This document shows, piece by piece, positions 44,828-53,756 of a stretch of DNA of 64,000 nt. Source of the stretch: an uncultured Bacilli bacterium (lineage in GTDB: Bacteria > Bacillota_I > Bacilli_A > RF39 > UBA660). Below the pieces are notes generated by a model. It did no database searches and was not told where the DNA came from. It was given only the letters and a program-made list of their open reading frames with translations. Within the stretch, counting starts at the first letter, position 1; the number at the start of each line of letters is the position of its first letter. The stretch lies in contig CANQOR010000001.1 of the NCBI GenBank assembly GCA_947625535.1, positions 58,367 to 122,366 on the forward strand, written 5' to 3'. A program made the translations under genes and the position numbers.

Positions 44828-46157
44828 TTTTATCAATCTCCTTTACTATAGCTTTAATATTGCCATCGTGCATTTTAATATTTATAGAATCATTTTGTTT
44901 TAATTCTTTAACACTTTTAATAGTTAGACCATCTATGGTAACTAAACTATATCCTTTACTTAGTATATTTAAAGGATTAAGTAAATCTAATTTATTTATC
45001 ATTATTTCATAACGATGTTTATTTTCATCTATGTTACTTAAGATTATTTTTTTAAGTATTTTTTTATAGTTATTTATTTTTTCTTTTTTTATCTCATATG
45101 TAGCTAGAGGATTTTTTAAGACATAATTATTATTTATATTATTTATTCTATTTTTATAATCATTTAATTTAGTTAAGATTATTTTATTTAAACGATCTAG
45201 ATAGTTATCTAGTTTTTGTTCTTTAACTTCATATAAAGCCATTGGATTTTTTAGAACATAATTATTTTTAATATTTTCAATTCTTTTACTATTAAAGTTA
45301 ATTATTGATTTAATATTTTCATTTAATCTTATGGTATATTGGTTTATTAAAGTTTTAATATCGACCAAATTAGGGACGGCCATTTCAGCTGCTCCGGTTG
45401 GAGTTGGGGCACGTAAGTCAGCAACAAAGTCAGCGATAGTAAAATCTATTTCATGACCAACAGCACTTATAACAGGTATTTTGGAATCATAAATAGCACG
45501 AGCAACTATTTCTTCATTAAAAGCCCATAAATCTTCAATCGAACCGCCACCACGTCCACAGATAATGACATCTAAATCAAATTCTTGAGCTCGATTTAAT
45601 TGGTTTACAATACTCTCTTTTGCTCCTACTCCTTGAACTAAAGCTGGGAAAAGAATAGTTTCACATATAGGATATCTTCTTTTAATAGTACTTAAGATAT
45701 CTCTAATAGCTGCACCAGTTGGAGCAGTGATGATACCAATCTTTTTAGGAAACTTAGGAATTGGTCTTTTATGTTCTAGTTTAAATAAACCTTGTTCTTC
45801 TAATTTTTTCTTTAGTTTTTCATACTCTAAATAAAGATTACCAATACCATCAACATCCATTTGTTCAACATATATTTGGTAACCACCAGTTGCTTCATAG
45901 ACAGTAACACGTCCACATACTAAGACTTTCATACCATCTTCTGGTTCAAAGTTTAATTTATTAGCAGAACTAGCAAACATTACAGCAGCAATACGACTAT
46001 TTTCATCTTTTAAAGTAAAATACAAATGTCCTCTAGTATGATGTTTAAAATTGCTTATTTCACCTTTTATATAAACACGATTTAGTTCTGGTTTATTATC
46101 AAACATATTTTTAATAGCCCGATTTAATGCTGTAATTGTATAATATTTTATATCCAT
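44820..46157 (-). CDS. xseA: Exodeoxyribonuclease VII large subunit
   Basis: This protein of about 445 residues has an N-terminal OB fold (RVYIKGEISNFKHHTRGHLY, then FTLKDENSRIAAVMF), the nuclease domain (ITAPTGAAIRDIL, ICGRGGGSIEDLWAFNEE, ISAVGHEIDFTIADFVADLRAPTP) and a coiled-coil tail. The tail contains two near-identical blocks (NNYVLKNPMALYEV and NNYVLKNPLATYEI) about 55 residues apart, which extend the stalk where XseB binds. It ends with the SKGYSLVTIDG tail domain. ATG 46157 follows GGTGG. A LexA box sits at its promoter. Confidence 0.95.
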   Translation of the reverse strand: MDIKYYTITALNRAIKNMFDNKPELNRVYIKGEISNFKHHTRGHLYFTLKDENSRIAAVMFASSANKLNFEPEDGMKVLVCGRVTVYEATGGYQIYVEQMDVDGIGNLYLEYEKLKKKLEEQGLFKLEHKRPIPKFPKKIGIITAPTGAAIRDILSTIKRRYPICETILFPALVQGVGAKESIVNQLNRAQEFDLDVIICGRGGGSIEDLWAFNEEIVARAIYDSKIPVISAVGHEIDFTIADFVADLRAPTPTGAAEMAVPNLVDIKTLINQYTIRLNENIKSIINFNSKRIENIKNNYVLKNPMALYEVKEQKLDNYLDRLNKIILTKLNDYKNRINNINNNYVLKNPLATYEIKKEKINNYKKILKKIILSNIDENKHRYEIMINKLDLLNPLNILSKGYSLVTIDGLTIKSVKELKQNDSINIKMHDGNIKAIVKEIDKNG

Positions 46158-46183
46158 AATACCACCATTCACATATCTTTTTT

Positions 46184-46204
46184 ATTATATCAAACATTTG
46201 TTTT
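46184..46204 (-). promoter_or_regulatory. xseA promoter -10 and LexA box
   Basis: TATAAT at 46184-46189 and a 14-bp LexA-like site AAAACAAATGTTTG (46191-46204) immediately upstream, inside the 17-nt spacer to a weak -35 TTGTTT. The site differs from the perfect consensus CGAACAAATGTTTG only at the first two positions. Confidence 0.75.
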
Positions 46205-46213
46205 TTAAACAAC

Positions 46214-46237
46214 AAAAAAGTAGTATAAAACTACTTT
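46214..46237 (-). terminator. Terminator of the Tam41-like gene
   Basis: AAAGTAGT-TTTAT-ACTACTTT followed by T on the minus strand. Confidence 0.8.
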
Positions 46238-47138
46238 ATTTAAATCTTTTAGACAATTTAGATGCAACATATGGAGTACTACGGATTATACCATTAGTTT
46301 TTAAACCTTCTATAATTTGAGCTATTTCTTCACGACGATTGGTTTTAGATAAATAAGCTATAATACTAGTTTTTATACTCTCTATATCAGTTAAATCGGT
46401 ATTTGAAGTTTCTAAGTATTTTAGTAAAGCACTAGGTAAAGTATTAAGTTTAGTTAGTTGTTTTTCACGATTAATAAGAATATCATCACCATCAAATAAT
46501 AAGTAATCTCTTTTACCATGATATAGTTCTGTTAAATAATGATAACTTCCTTCGACTATATTACGAACTTTATTAGGATTTTCAGCAATACTCATTCTTA
46601 ATGTTCCTAAGTAAGATAAACCACATAAACTTATAAATAAATCTTTTTTAGTTGTAATTTCATCACAAAATAAACTAGCTACTAAAATAGCACTTTCACG
46701 ATTATGATGAATACTATCTTCAATTTTTTCAGTTGTTTTAATTTCTAAGATAGGTTTTTGAAAACGACCAGCTATAAAGAAATTAGACCAAGTATCTAAA
46801 CTAGATAAGAAATCAGTTATTTCTATAACACCATATTTAAACATATTTGGTCCTTCTTTTATTTGACTATAATAAGTTATTTTATTTGGTCCTTTTAATT
46901 TAGTACATGAACTTCTATTAATATGGATTTTACCTAATAAAGAATAATCATGAGGATTTTCCTGCATATTTAATTGATGCCATTTTTTTAAATCTTCAAC
47001 AATAAAGATAACGTCAATTTGAGGGTGGTCTTTGGAAGTATAAGATTCTTGTTTAAAAACGGCAGAACCATAACCAAAAGAACCGATAGCTGGTGGACGA
47101 TGATTAGTAAATTCAGTTATTATTTTTTTCTTACCCAT
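46236..47138 (-). CDS. Tam41-type phosphatidate cytidylyltransferase (CDP-DAG synthase)
   Basis: This 300-residue protein matches the Tam41/MMP37 family of mitochondrial CDP-diacylglycerol synthases. It has a nucleotidyltransferase motif SFGYGSAVFKQ with acidic IDVIFIVED, then KKWHQLNMQENPHDYSLLGK, FKYGVIEITDFLSSLDTW and FFIAGRFQKPI, matching the family pattern (FAYGSG ... DLIFxVxDxxxWHxxNLxxNPxHYSxL ... KYGVI ... DLxxWxxLYxAGRLxKPV). It would make CDP-DAG for phospholipid synthesis, in place of or beside CdsA, which is unrelated and has many membrane helices. It is soluble with no TM. GGGGG ribosome site. Monocistronic. Confidence 0.82.
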   Translation of the reverse strand: MGKKKIITEFTNHRPPAIGSFGYGSAVFKQESYTSKDHPQIDVIFIVEDLKKWHQLNMQENPHDYSLLGKIHINRSSCTKLKGPNKITYYSQIKEGPNMFKYGVIEITDFLSSLDTWSNFFIAGRFQKPILEIKTTEKIEDSIHHNRESAILVASLFCDEITTKKDLFISLCGLSYLGTLRMSIAENPNKVRNIVEGSYHYLTELYHGKRDYLLFDGDDILINREKQLTKLNTLPSALLKYLETSNTDLTDIESIKTSIIAYLSKTNRREEIAQIIEGLKTNGIIRSTPYVASKLSKRFK

Positions 47139-47295
47139 TTTTAAGCCCCCTTAAATGTTTTTTATTATAGCATAATTATTTTGGTTTAATGTTATTTTAT
47201 GAATGTTTTACTACTCTATTTGACATTTTTTTCTTTTTATAATGGTTAATAATACCATAATAAGGATTTTTAGACAATTTTTGCTATCTATTTTA

Positions 47296-47329
47296 AAGAA
47301 AAAGAAGTTATTTTTTTAGAATAACTTCT
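47296..47329 (-). terminator. Terminator of valS
   Basis: AGAAGTTAT and ATAACTTCT stem followed by TTTTTC on the minus strand. Confidence 0.8.
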
Positions 47330-49874
47330 ATTTAATATTATTTAATCTTTCAATAACCGCTTGAAGTTTTTCTTCTTCTTTAGCTAGGTTTTCTCTTTCG
47401 GCATTAACAATGTTTTCAGGAGCTTTAGCAACATAGTTAGTATTAGATAATAATTTATGTCGACGAGCTATAGATGCTTCTAAGGTTTCTTTTTCTTTAG
47501 TCAGATTTTCTACTTCTTCACCTTTTTGTTTAGAATTATCATAACAAATAGTAAGTTTATTATCTTCTAAAGATACATCTAAAGTACCTGTTAATTTACT
47601 AGTTTCAACTACTTTATCAGTTAGTTTTAACATTTTTAAAATTAATTCATCAGTTATATTAGTAATTACTTCGAAATCACTACCAATATTGTTTTCAGCT
47701 TTTTTATTTCTAAAGTATGAAATATAAGCTATTACAGAATCTATATCTTTTTTATCTTTAGAGAAAACTAATTTTTTATCATATGTAGGATATGAACTTA
47801 TCATAATTGATTCTTCATCTTTTAATGGAAGCATTTGATATATTTCTTCAGTTACAAATGGCATAAAAGGATGTAACATTTTGATAATACCTAGTAAGAC
47901 TGTATATAAAACGCTTTGAGTAGTTTTATTATCTAAGTTAAATTTAGCAAACTCAATATAGTTACTACAGAAGTCATTCCAAATAAAGTCATATAATTCG
48001 GCACCTACTAAGTTAAATTCATATTTATCCATATGTTTAATATTACTTTTTAATGTTTCTTCATATCTAGTTAAGATCCATTTATCTTCTTTTCTTAATT
48101 TAGTTAAAGATATTTCTTCTAAGGAATCAATGTTTAGTAAAACGAAACGAGATGCATTCCATAATTTGTTAATAAAGTTCCAAGTACTAGCAACTTTTGT
48201 TTCATCAAATCTTAAGTCAGTACCTAAAGCAACATCTGTTGAAAGGTAATAACGAAGAGCATCAGCACCATATTTTTCACACATATCCATAGGATCAACA
48301 CCATTACCTAAAGATTTAGACATTTTACGTCCTTCTTTATCACGAATTAAGCCATGAATTAAGCAATCTTTAAAAGGACGAGCATTATTAAGTTTTAAAC
48401 CTTGGAATGTCATGCGATTAACCCAGAATGGGATTATATCATAAGCAGTAACTAAAGCATCATTAGGATAGAATCTTTGCATATCTTCAGTTTTATCTGG
48501 CCAACCTAAGGTACTAAATGGCCATAAAGCACTACTAAACCAAGTATCCAAAACGTCTTTATCTTGTTCCCAGCCTTCTCCTTTAGGTGGTTCCATACCA
48601 ACATATATTTCATCATCACGATACCAAGCAGGAATTCTATGTCCCCACCATAGTTGTCTTGAGATACACCAGTCATAAGTTATTTCCATCCAGTGATTCA
48701 TTGTTTTTTCATAATATGACGGAACAAAATTAACTTTTTTATCTTTATCTTTTTGATTTTCTAAAACACGATCAGCCAAAGGACGCATTTTAACAAACCA
48801 TTGTTTTGATAAGTAAGGTTCGACCATAACACCAGTACGTTCTGAATGACCTACAGAGTGAACCATTTCTTCGATACGAATTAAAATACCTTCTTTTTCT
48901 AAGTCTTTTAATAATTCTTCACGACACATTTCACGACTCATACCTTGGTATTTACCAGCATTAGAGTTCATTGTACCATCTGGATTCATTACAACGATAC
49001 GTTCTAGATTATGGCGATTACCTACTTCAAAGTCGTTAGGGTCATGAGCAGGAGTTATTTTAACTACACCAGTTCCAAATTCTGGATCAGCATGTTCATC
49101 AGCTATAATAGGAATTAATTTATGTAAGACAGGAAGAATAACATTTTTACCTAGATATTTTTGATATCTTTCATCTTTAGGATTTACTGCAACAGCTGTA
49201 TCACCAAATAAAGTTTCTGGTCTAGTTGTAGCAACATCTAGGTAGTCATCTTCGCCTTCAATAAAGTATTTTAAATGATAGAAAGCACCGGGTACATCTT
49301 TATAAATAACTTCTTCGTTAGATAAAGCTGTTTGAGCTTCAGGATCCCAGTTAATTATTTTTTCACCACGATAAATTAAACCTTCATTATAGAAATCAAC
49401 AAAGACTTTTTTAACAGCGTTATTTAATCCTTCATCTAAAGTAAAACGTTCTCTAGTATAATCAACTGATAAACCTAATCTACCCCATTGACTACGAATG
49501 TTTCCACCATATTCATGAGTCCAATCCCAGCAAGCTTCTAGGAATTTTTCACGTCCATATTCATATTTATCAATGCCTTGTTCTTTTAATTTTTTAACTA
49601 CTTTAGCTTCAGTAGCAATAGCAGCATGGTCCATACCAGGTAACCACAAGGCATCAAAACCTTGCATTCTTTTATAACGAATTATAATATCTTGTAAAGC
49701 TGTATCATAAGCATGACCTAAATGTAATTTACCAGTAACATTTGGGGGAGGTATAACAATACAATATGGTTTTTTAGTTACATCACCAGCTTTAAAATAA
49801 CCAGCATTTAACCAATAATCGTATTTATTTTCTTCAATACTTTTGTGATCATATTTAGTTGCTATTTCTTTCAT
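47328..49874 (-). CDS. valS: Valyl-tRNA synthetase
   Basis: This class I synthetase charges tRNA-Val. Signatures: HLGH in KLHLGHAYD, KMSKS in EGRKMSKSLGNG, the CP1 editing domain (ATTRPETLFGDTAV) and the C-terminal arginine/leucine-rich coiled coil characteristic of ValRS (GEEVENLTKEKETLEASIAR). ATG 49874 (MKEIATKYDHK) has AAAGGA at 9 nt; the longer frame to 49892 includes the ribosome site. It overlaps the upstream HD gene by 20 nt, and both lie behind a T-box with GTT specifier, so expression rises when tRNA-Val is uncharged. Confidence 0.95.
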   Translation of the reverse strand: MKEIATKYDHKSIEENKYDYWLNAGYFKAGDVTKKPYCIVIPPPNVTGKLHLGHAYDTALQDIIIRYKRMQGFDALWLPGMDHAAIATEAKVVKKLKEQGIDKYEYGREKFLEACWDWTHEYGGNIRSQWGRLGLSVDYTRERFTLDEGLNNAVKKVFVDFYNEGLIYRGEKIINWDPEAQTALSNEEVIYKDVPGAFYHLKYFIEGEDDYLDVATTRPETLFGDTAVAVNPKDERYQKYLGKNVILPVLHKLIPIIADEHADPEFGTGVVKITPAHDPNDFEVGNRHNLERIVVMNPDGTMNSNAGKYQGMSREMCREELLKDLEKEGILIRIEEMVHSVGHSERTGVMVEPYLSKQWFVKMRPLADRVLENQKDKDKKVNFVPSYYEKTMNHWMEITYDWCISRQLWWGHRIPAWYRDDEIYVGMEPPKGEGWEQDKDVLDTWFSSALWPFSTLGWPDKTEDMQRFYPNDALVTAYDIIPFWVNRMTFQGLKLNNARPFKDCLIHGLIRDKEGRKMSKSLGNGVDPMDMCEKYGADALRYYLSTDVALGTDLRFDETKVASTWNFINKLWNASRFVLLNIDSLEEISLTKLRKEDKWILTRYEETLKSNIKHMDKYEFNLVGAELYDFIWNDFCSNYIEFAKFNLDNKTTQSVLYTVLLGIIKMLHPFMPFVTEEIYQMLPLKDEESIMISSYPTYDKKLVFSKDKKDIDSVIAYISYFRNKKAENNIGSDFEVITNITDELILKMLKLTDKVVETSKLTGTLDVSLEDNKLTICYDNSKQKGEEVENLTKEKETLEASIARRHKLLSNTNYVAKAPENIVNAERENLAKEEEKLQAVIERLNNIK

Positions 49875-50592
49875 ATTTATCAATCCTTTCATCTATGTAT
49901 TTAATAATTATTTTATATACTTCATCAAAAATATGTTTATCATTAACAGTTTCATTATATTTAATAAAATTTTTACGATAATCTTTTAAACAAATATCAT
50001 TATATATTTCAAAAGCAAAAGCATAATGAACACAAATACGATCATTATCATTTTTAACCATTATACGATCTATTAATTGATGTTTTTTTATACAATCAAA
50101 GACTTCTTTTGTTAATGGTTCATCACTACTACGTAATTTACCTTCATCTAAGTAACCATATAGGAACATTATATCTATTTTGTCAACATCTTTAATTAAT
50201 TTAACATGTTTTAAAGTACGTTCATCAACGTTTTCTGGTAATAAGAATTTATTATGATATTTAATAGCAGTTTTAATAATGGGATACCATTCTTCTTTAG
50301 AACAAAATAAACTAATTTGATTCTTATTAAATAGTTGTTCAACACTATAATCAGCATGATCTACTGTATCACGATCAGAAAAACTATTGTAGACTCGAAC
50401 TTGTTCAAAACGACCAATATCATGTAATAAACCAATCGTCGTCGCAAGTTCTATATCTTCTTCATTAAAACCTAGTAATTTTGCCATTTTATTAGCTAGT
50501 TTCATCACACGCATAGAATGATTATATTTTAATTTTATTTTTTCATTATTAAAGTCATAATTACTAACATATTTATTAAATTCTTCGATCAC
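49855..50592 (-). CDS. HD-domain hydrolase co-transcribed with valS
   Basis: This 245-residue soluble protein has HD ligands HSMRVMKLANKMAKLL (His), GLLHDIGRFEQ (HD), KYHNKFLLPENV and DVDKIDIMF (final Asp). It is a typical small metal-dependent phosphohydrolase. The start is GTG, with AGGGTGA 6 nt upstream. It is the first gene after a valine T-box and overlaps valS by 20 nt, so its dose follows valine-tRNA charging. A link to nucleotide second messengers or tRNA repair is possible but not shown. Substrate unknown. Confidence 0.82.
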   Translation of the reverse strand: MIEEFNKYVSNYDFNNEKIKLKYNHSMRVMKLANKMAKLLGFNEEDIELATTIGLLHDIGRFEQVRVYNSFSDRDTVDHADYSVEQLFNKNQISLFCSKEEWYPIIKTAIKYHNKFLLPENVDERTLKHVKLIKDVDKIDIMFLYGYLDEGKLRSSDEPLTKEVFDCIKKHQLIDRIMVKNDNDRICVHYAFAFEIYNDICLKDYRKNFIKYNETVNDKHIFDEVYKIIIKYIDERIDKYERNSN

Positions 50593-50599
50593 AGCTATT

Positions 50600-50812
50600 C
50601 ACCCTTTCAAAATAAAAAATAGTTATAATTTAAGGACGAAATAAATTCCGCGGTACCACCTTAATTTATAACTATTGTTATACACTTAAAATATTTAACG
50701 CATATTAACGATTTACTCCCAAGCAACCTTCTTTTATCTTTTATATTCTTTTCCACCAACCAAGAATTCTCTATAATATCGGAATAAAATACTCCTCTTG
50801 TTCAACGTACTT
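50600..50812 (-). ncRNA. T-box riboswitch, valine (specifier GTT)
   Basis: The 50593-50916 gap holds this leader, its promoter and the promoter region of the divergent ATPase gene. The T-box sequence AAGGTGGTACCGCGG is at 50648-50662. The terminator stem uses AATAGTTATAA / TTATAACTATT with a T run toward 50610. Stem I carries an AGAGA element and a GGTTGGTGG apical loop within GAATTCTT...AAAAGAAT, followed by AGAAG-GTT-GC, placing specifier GTT (Val) at 50725-50727. This fits valS downstream. Uncharged tRNA-Val would stabilise the antiterminator. Confidence 0.9.
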
Positions 50813-50818
50813 AAGTGT

Positions 50819-50847
50819 ATTATAAATCAAGTAAATATTAAAAGCAA
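50819..50847 (-). promoter_or_regulatory. SigA promoter of the valine T-box operon
   Basis: TTGCTT (50842-50847), 17 nt, TATAAT (50819-50824) on the minus strand. Confidence 0.8.
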
Positions 50848-50916
50848 CAAAATTTTATTGAGTAAAAATAATAAATACGATATAATTATATAAGAATAAA
50901 GATGGGATTGATTAAG

Positions 50917-52605
50917 ATGGCGTTACATGAATATGATTATGAAAAAGAACCGACTGTAGCAATCGTTAAAAGTATTTTAACTGATGCAATCAAAATGAAA
51001 GCTTCAGATATTCATTTTGATCCTAGATCTCATGATTTAGTTATAAAATTTAGAATAAATGGGGATTTAGTAGAATATACAGTTGCTCCTGATACAGTTA
51101 AAGCTAATATAATAACAAGAGTTAAAATATTAGCAGGAATGAATATAACTGAATCAAGTATTCCACAAATAGGTTCTATTAATTTTGATTATAGTAGTAA
51201 AACTCATAATATGAGAGTTTCATCAATACCGGTTATAGATGGTGAAAAAGTGGTTATTCACTTATCTAATTATGCAAAGAATATGCGCGGTTTTAAGAAC
51301 TTAGGTTTAAGTGATACTAATGTTCATAAAATAAATGATATGTTAAAAGAAAGTAATGGTATTATTTTAATCACAGGTACTAATGCTTCTGGTAAGACAA
51401 CAACAATGTATTCTCTATTACAAGAGTTAGCGAAAAAGCCTCTTAATATAATCTCTATTGAAGATCCTATTAAAATGAAAATAGATGGTGTTAACCAAGT
51501 TCAAATCAATCCGGAAAAAGGTATTACTTATAGTAATATTTTAAAATCTATTTTATTAAGTGATCCTAATGTATTAGCAATTAATGAATTAATTAATGAT
51601 GAAACAACAAGAAGTGCCCTACGCGCTTCAGTAACAGGACGTTTAGTAATATCTACAATGAATACTAAAACAATTTATACAACAATAAATACTTTATTAA
51701 ATATGGATGTAGAAAATTATTTACTAGGTTCTAATTTAATTGGAATTATATCTCAAAGATTAGTTAAACATTTATGTCCAACTTGTCGTGAAAAAATAAC
51801 AGCATCACCTTATGAACAAAAAGTTTTAAAAGAAGCTTTAGGTGAAGATGTTACTGAAGTTTATGTTCCTAAAGGATGTGAAGAATGTCAAGATGGTTAT
51901 GTTGATCAAATTCCTATTGTAGAAATAGTTAGATTAAGTGATGAACTTAGAAATGCTATATCTAATAATCGTAGTAAAGAATTAATAAGAAATATTATAT
52001 ACGAAGAAAATGATTCAATAATTAAAGATGGATTTACGAAAGTTAAAAATGGTGATACTTCTTTTGAAGAAATGATGAGAGTTATTGATGTAAGAAGTGA
52101 TTTATTTGATGATGAAGTAAATCTTAAAAATATTTTACTAGGTAAAGATACTCCTAGTAATGAAGAAGAAGTTAAAGAAAAGAAAAAAGATAAGTCTTCT
52201 AAAAAAGATGAATCTAAAGAAGATAAAGATACTAAAGAAGAAACTAAGGAAGTTAAAGATAACAAGGAAGAAGATTTACTTAAGAATGCTTTAAAGTTAA
52301 TGGAGCAAAAAGCACAAGAAGAATCTAGTAAAGAGGAAACTCCTAAAGAGGAAGAACCAGCTAAAGAAGTAGCTGAAGAAGTTAAAGAGGAACCTATTCA
52401 AGATGCTAAGATAGATCATGTTCAAGTAGAAGATGAAGTTAAAGTTAAAGAAGAAGTTAAAGAGGAAACACCTTTAGAACCTGCTACTACTCCACTTGGT
52501 TTAAAAGAAGAAGATAAACCTCTTATAATTAAAAAAGATGATGATGACGATGACGATGACGATGATGACTTTAATTATGGAGATGCTTATATAAATAATT
52601 TTTAA
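50917..52605 (+). CDS. PilB/GspE-family ATPase, divergent active site, long acidic C-terminal tail
   Basis: The N-terminal part is a type II secretion/type IV pilus ATPase: ASDIHFDPRSH, GQIGS-like PQIGSINFDY, Walker A ITGTNASGKTTTMYSL and a Walker B region AINELINDETTRSALRA. The tetracysteine module is complete (LCPTCRE ... GCEECQDGY). Unusual: the family Asp/Walker box VGEIRDxET reads AINELINDET, and the His box STLHTN reads STMNTK. After about residue 415 there is a 140-residue charged tail of Lys/Glu repeats ending in 11 Asp. Start ATG 50917 (GGGAT) is preferred; ATG 50902 possible. Divergent from the valS operon. Confidence 0.85.
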   Translation: MALHEYDYEKEPTVAIVKSILTDAIKMKASDIHFDPRSHDLVIKFRINGDLVEYTVAPDTVKANIITRVKILAGMNITESSIPQIGSINFDYSSKTHNMRVSSIPVIDGEKVVIHLSNYAKNMRGFKNLGLSDTNVHKINDMLKESNGIILITGTNASGKTTTMYSLLQELAKKPLNIISIEDPIKMKIDGVNQVQINPEKGITYSNILKSILLSDPNVLAINELINDETTRSALRASVTGRLVISTMNTKTIYTTINTLLNMDVENYLLGSNLIGIISQRLVKHLCPTCREKITASPYEQKVLKEALGEDVTEVYVPKGCEECQDGYVDQIPIVEIVRLSDELRNAISNNRSKELIRNIIYEENDSIIKDGFTKVKNGDTSFEEMMRVIDVRSDLFDDEVNLKNILLGKDTPSNEEEVKEKKKDKSSKKDESKEDKDTKEETKEVKDNKEEDLLKNALKLMEQKAQEESSKEETPKEEEPAKEVAEEVKEEPIQDAKIDHVQVEDEVKVKEEVKEETPLEPATTPLGLKEEDKPLIIKKDDDDDDDDDDDFNYGDAYINNF

Positions 52606-52627
52606 GGACTTATAAAGTCCTTTTTTT
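52604..52627 (+). terminator. Terminator of the ATPase gene
   Basis: AAGGACTT-AT-AAAGTCC then TTTTTTT on the plus strand. Confidence 0.9.
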
Positions 52628-52630
52628 AAT

Positions 52631-52654
52631 TAAAAAAAGAACCTGGTAGTTCTT
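52631..52654 (-). terminator. Terminator of the prepilin peptidase gene
   Basis: AAGAAC-(TACCAG)-GTTCTT then TTTTTT on the minus strand. Confidence 0.7.
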
Positions 52655-53414
52655 AAAATAAAATAAATAAAATATTTCTAATTGGTTCCATAAAAACGAA
52701 GACAATAAATAAACCAGTTATAAGAAAAGGACCAAAAGGAATTTCTTTATTAGTATTAGATATAGAATAATAAACAGCATAAGGGAATGCTAAGAAAGAA
52801 CCAATTATTAAGGATATAATACTTAGACGGACTCCTAAGGTAAAACCAAAGAACATAGATAGTTTTATATCTCCACCACCAATTGATTCTTGATTAAATA
52901 ATTTATTACCTATTAAACGAATTATATACATAAAGATAAAGATTATTAAACCACTACATACGGAGATAAGAAAGGTTTTAAAACCAAAGAAAATAAATTT
53001 TAATATAAGTAGAATAAGACTATAAATGATTAATGGTTCATCTAAGATAATATAATATTTAAAATCAGATATATAAATTAAAATAGATAGATTAGTTAAG
53101 ATAAGCATTATAAGCATTTCATAACTAAAACCATATATGATATATGATAAAGCATATAAAAGACCACTTAAAATATCTAAGAATTGATAGACAAAAGAAA
53201 GATGTTTTTTACAATATGGGCACTCCCCTTTTTGTAAGATATATGATACTAAGGGAATTAATTCGTACCATTTATATTTGTTATTACATTTATCACAACT
53301 ACAAGCAAATTCTCTTTTTTTTAAAGGAAGTTTAAGAGCTATAATACGATTTATAAAACCAAATAAAATACCCGTTATAAATAATAAAATAATGGTATAA
53401 ATATCTATTAACAT
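52653..53414 (-). CDS. Type IV prepilin peptidase (A24)
   Basis: This 253-residue integral membrane aspartic protease has an N-terminal domain with the zinc tetracysteine (CSCDKC about 38-43, CPYC about 66-69) and hydrophobic helices. The catalytic Asp pair is present, ISDFKYYIILDE and GGGDIKL. It cleaves the leader of pilins after Gly and methylates the new N-terminus. The motif order matches ComC/PilD. The start has AGGTGA. It is convergent with the ATPase gene at 50917. The pilin-like gene at 28.7 kb could be a substrate. Confidence 0.92.
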   Translation of the reverse strand: MLIDIYTIILLFITGILFGFINRIIALKLPLKKREFACSCDKCNNKYKWYELIPLVSYILQKGECPYCKKHLSFVYQFLDILSGLLYALSYIIYGFSYEMLIMLILTNLSILIYISDFKYYIILDEPLIIYSLILLILKFIFFGFKTFLISVCSGLIIFIFMYIIRLIGNKLFNQESIGGGDIKLSMFFGFTLGVRLSIISLIIGSFLAFPYAVYYSISNTNKEIPFGPFLITGLFIVFVFMEPIRNILFILF

Positions 53415-53504
53415 CGTATCACCTCTATTCCCCTACTACTTTAAAAATTATATCATATTATTAATAAAATGTAATTAGTATTCATATAATATAATGGTGG
53501 TATT

Positions 53505-53726
53505 ATGTATAATAATTTTTCTTTATTAAGTGTTATAGGTGGTTTATCTAAAACACTTAATATTGCGAACCAGATGATTCCTTTATATAAACAAGTTAAA
53601 CCTTTATTAAGTAGTTCTAATAAAATATTAAGTAATTTACAGAATATTAAGAAAGAAAGTAAAAGTGTTATTAGTAATAATTTAATTAAGGAAGAAAGTA
53701 ATAATAAACCAACCTTTTTCTTATAA
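53505..53726 (+). CDS. YqfQ-like small protein
   Basis: This 73-residue protein starts MYNNFSLLSVIGGLSKTLNI, then ANQMIPLYKQVKPLLSSSNK, and ends charged. The N-terminal GGLSKTLxIANQxIPxYKQxKP pattern resembles YqfQ of Bacillus, a poorly known protein encoded near trmK and rpoD. Here it lies next to trmK, although convergent. GGTGG ribosome site, a TATAAT about 20 nt upstream. Function unknown. Confidence 0.55.
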   Translation: MYNNFSLLSVIGGLSKTLNIANQMIPLYKQVKPLLSSSNKILSNLQNIKKESKSVISNNLIKEESNNKPTFFL

Positions 53727-53756
53727 AAAAACTATTTCTTTTTAGAAATAGCTTTT
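53725..53756. terminator. Bidirectional terminator yqfQ-like / trmK
   Basis: AAAACTATTTCT and AGAAATAGCTTTT form an imperfect stem with flanking A and T runs between convergent genes. Confidence 0.75.

Noticed and set aside
51906..52265. 119-codon minus-strand frame under the ATPase tail
   Set aside because: A Ser/Leu-rich antisense product of the Lys/Glu repeat tail, without ribosome site.
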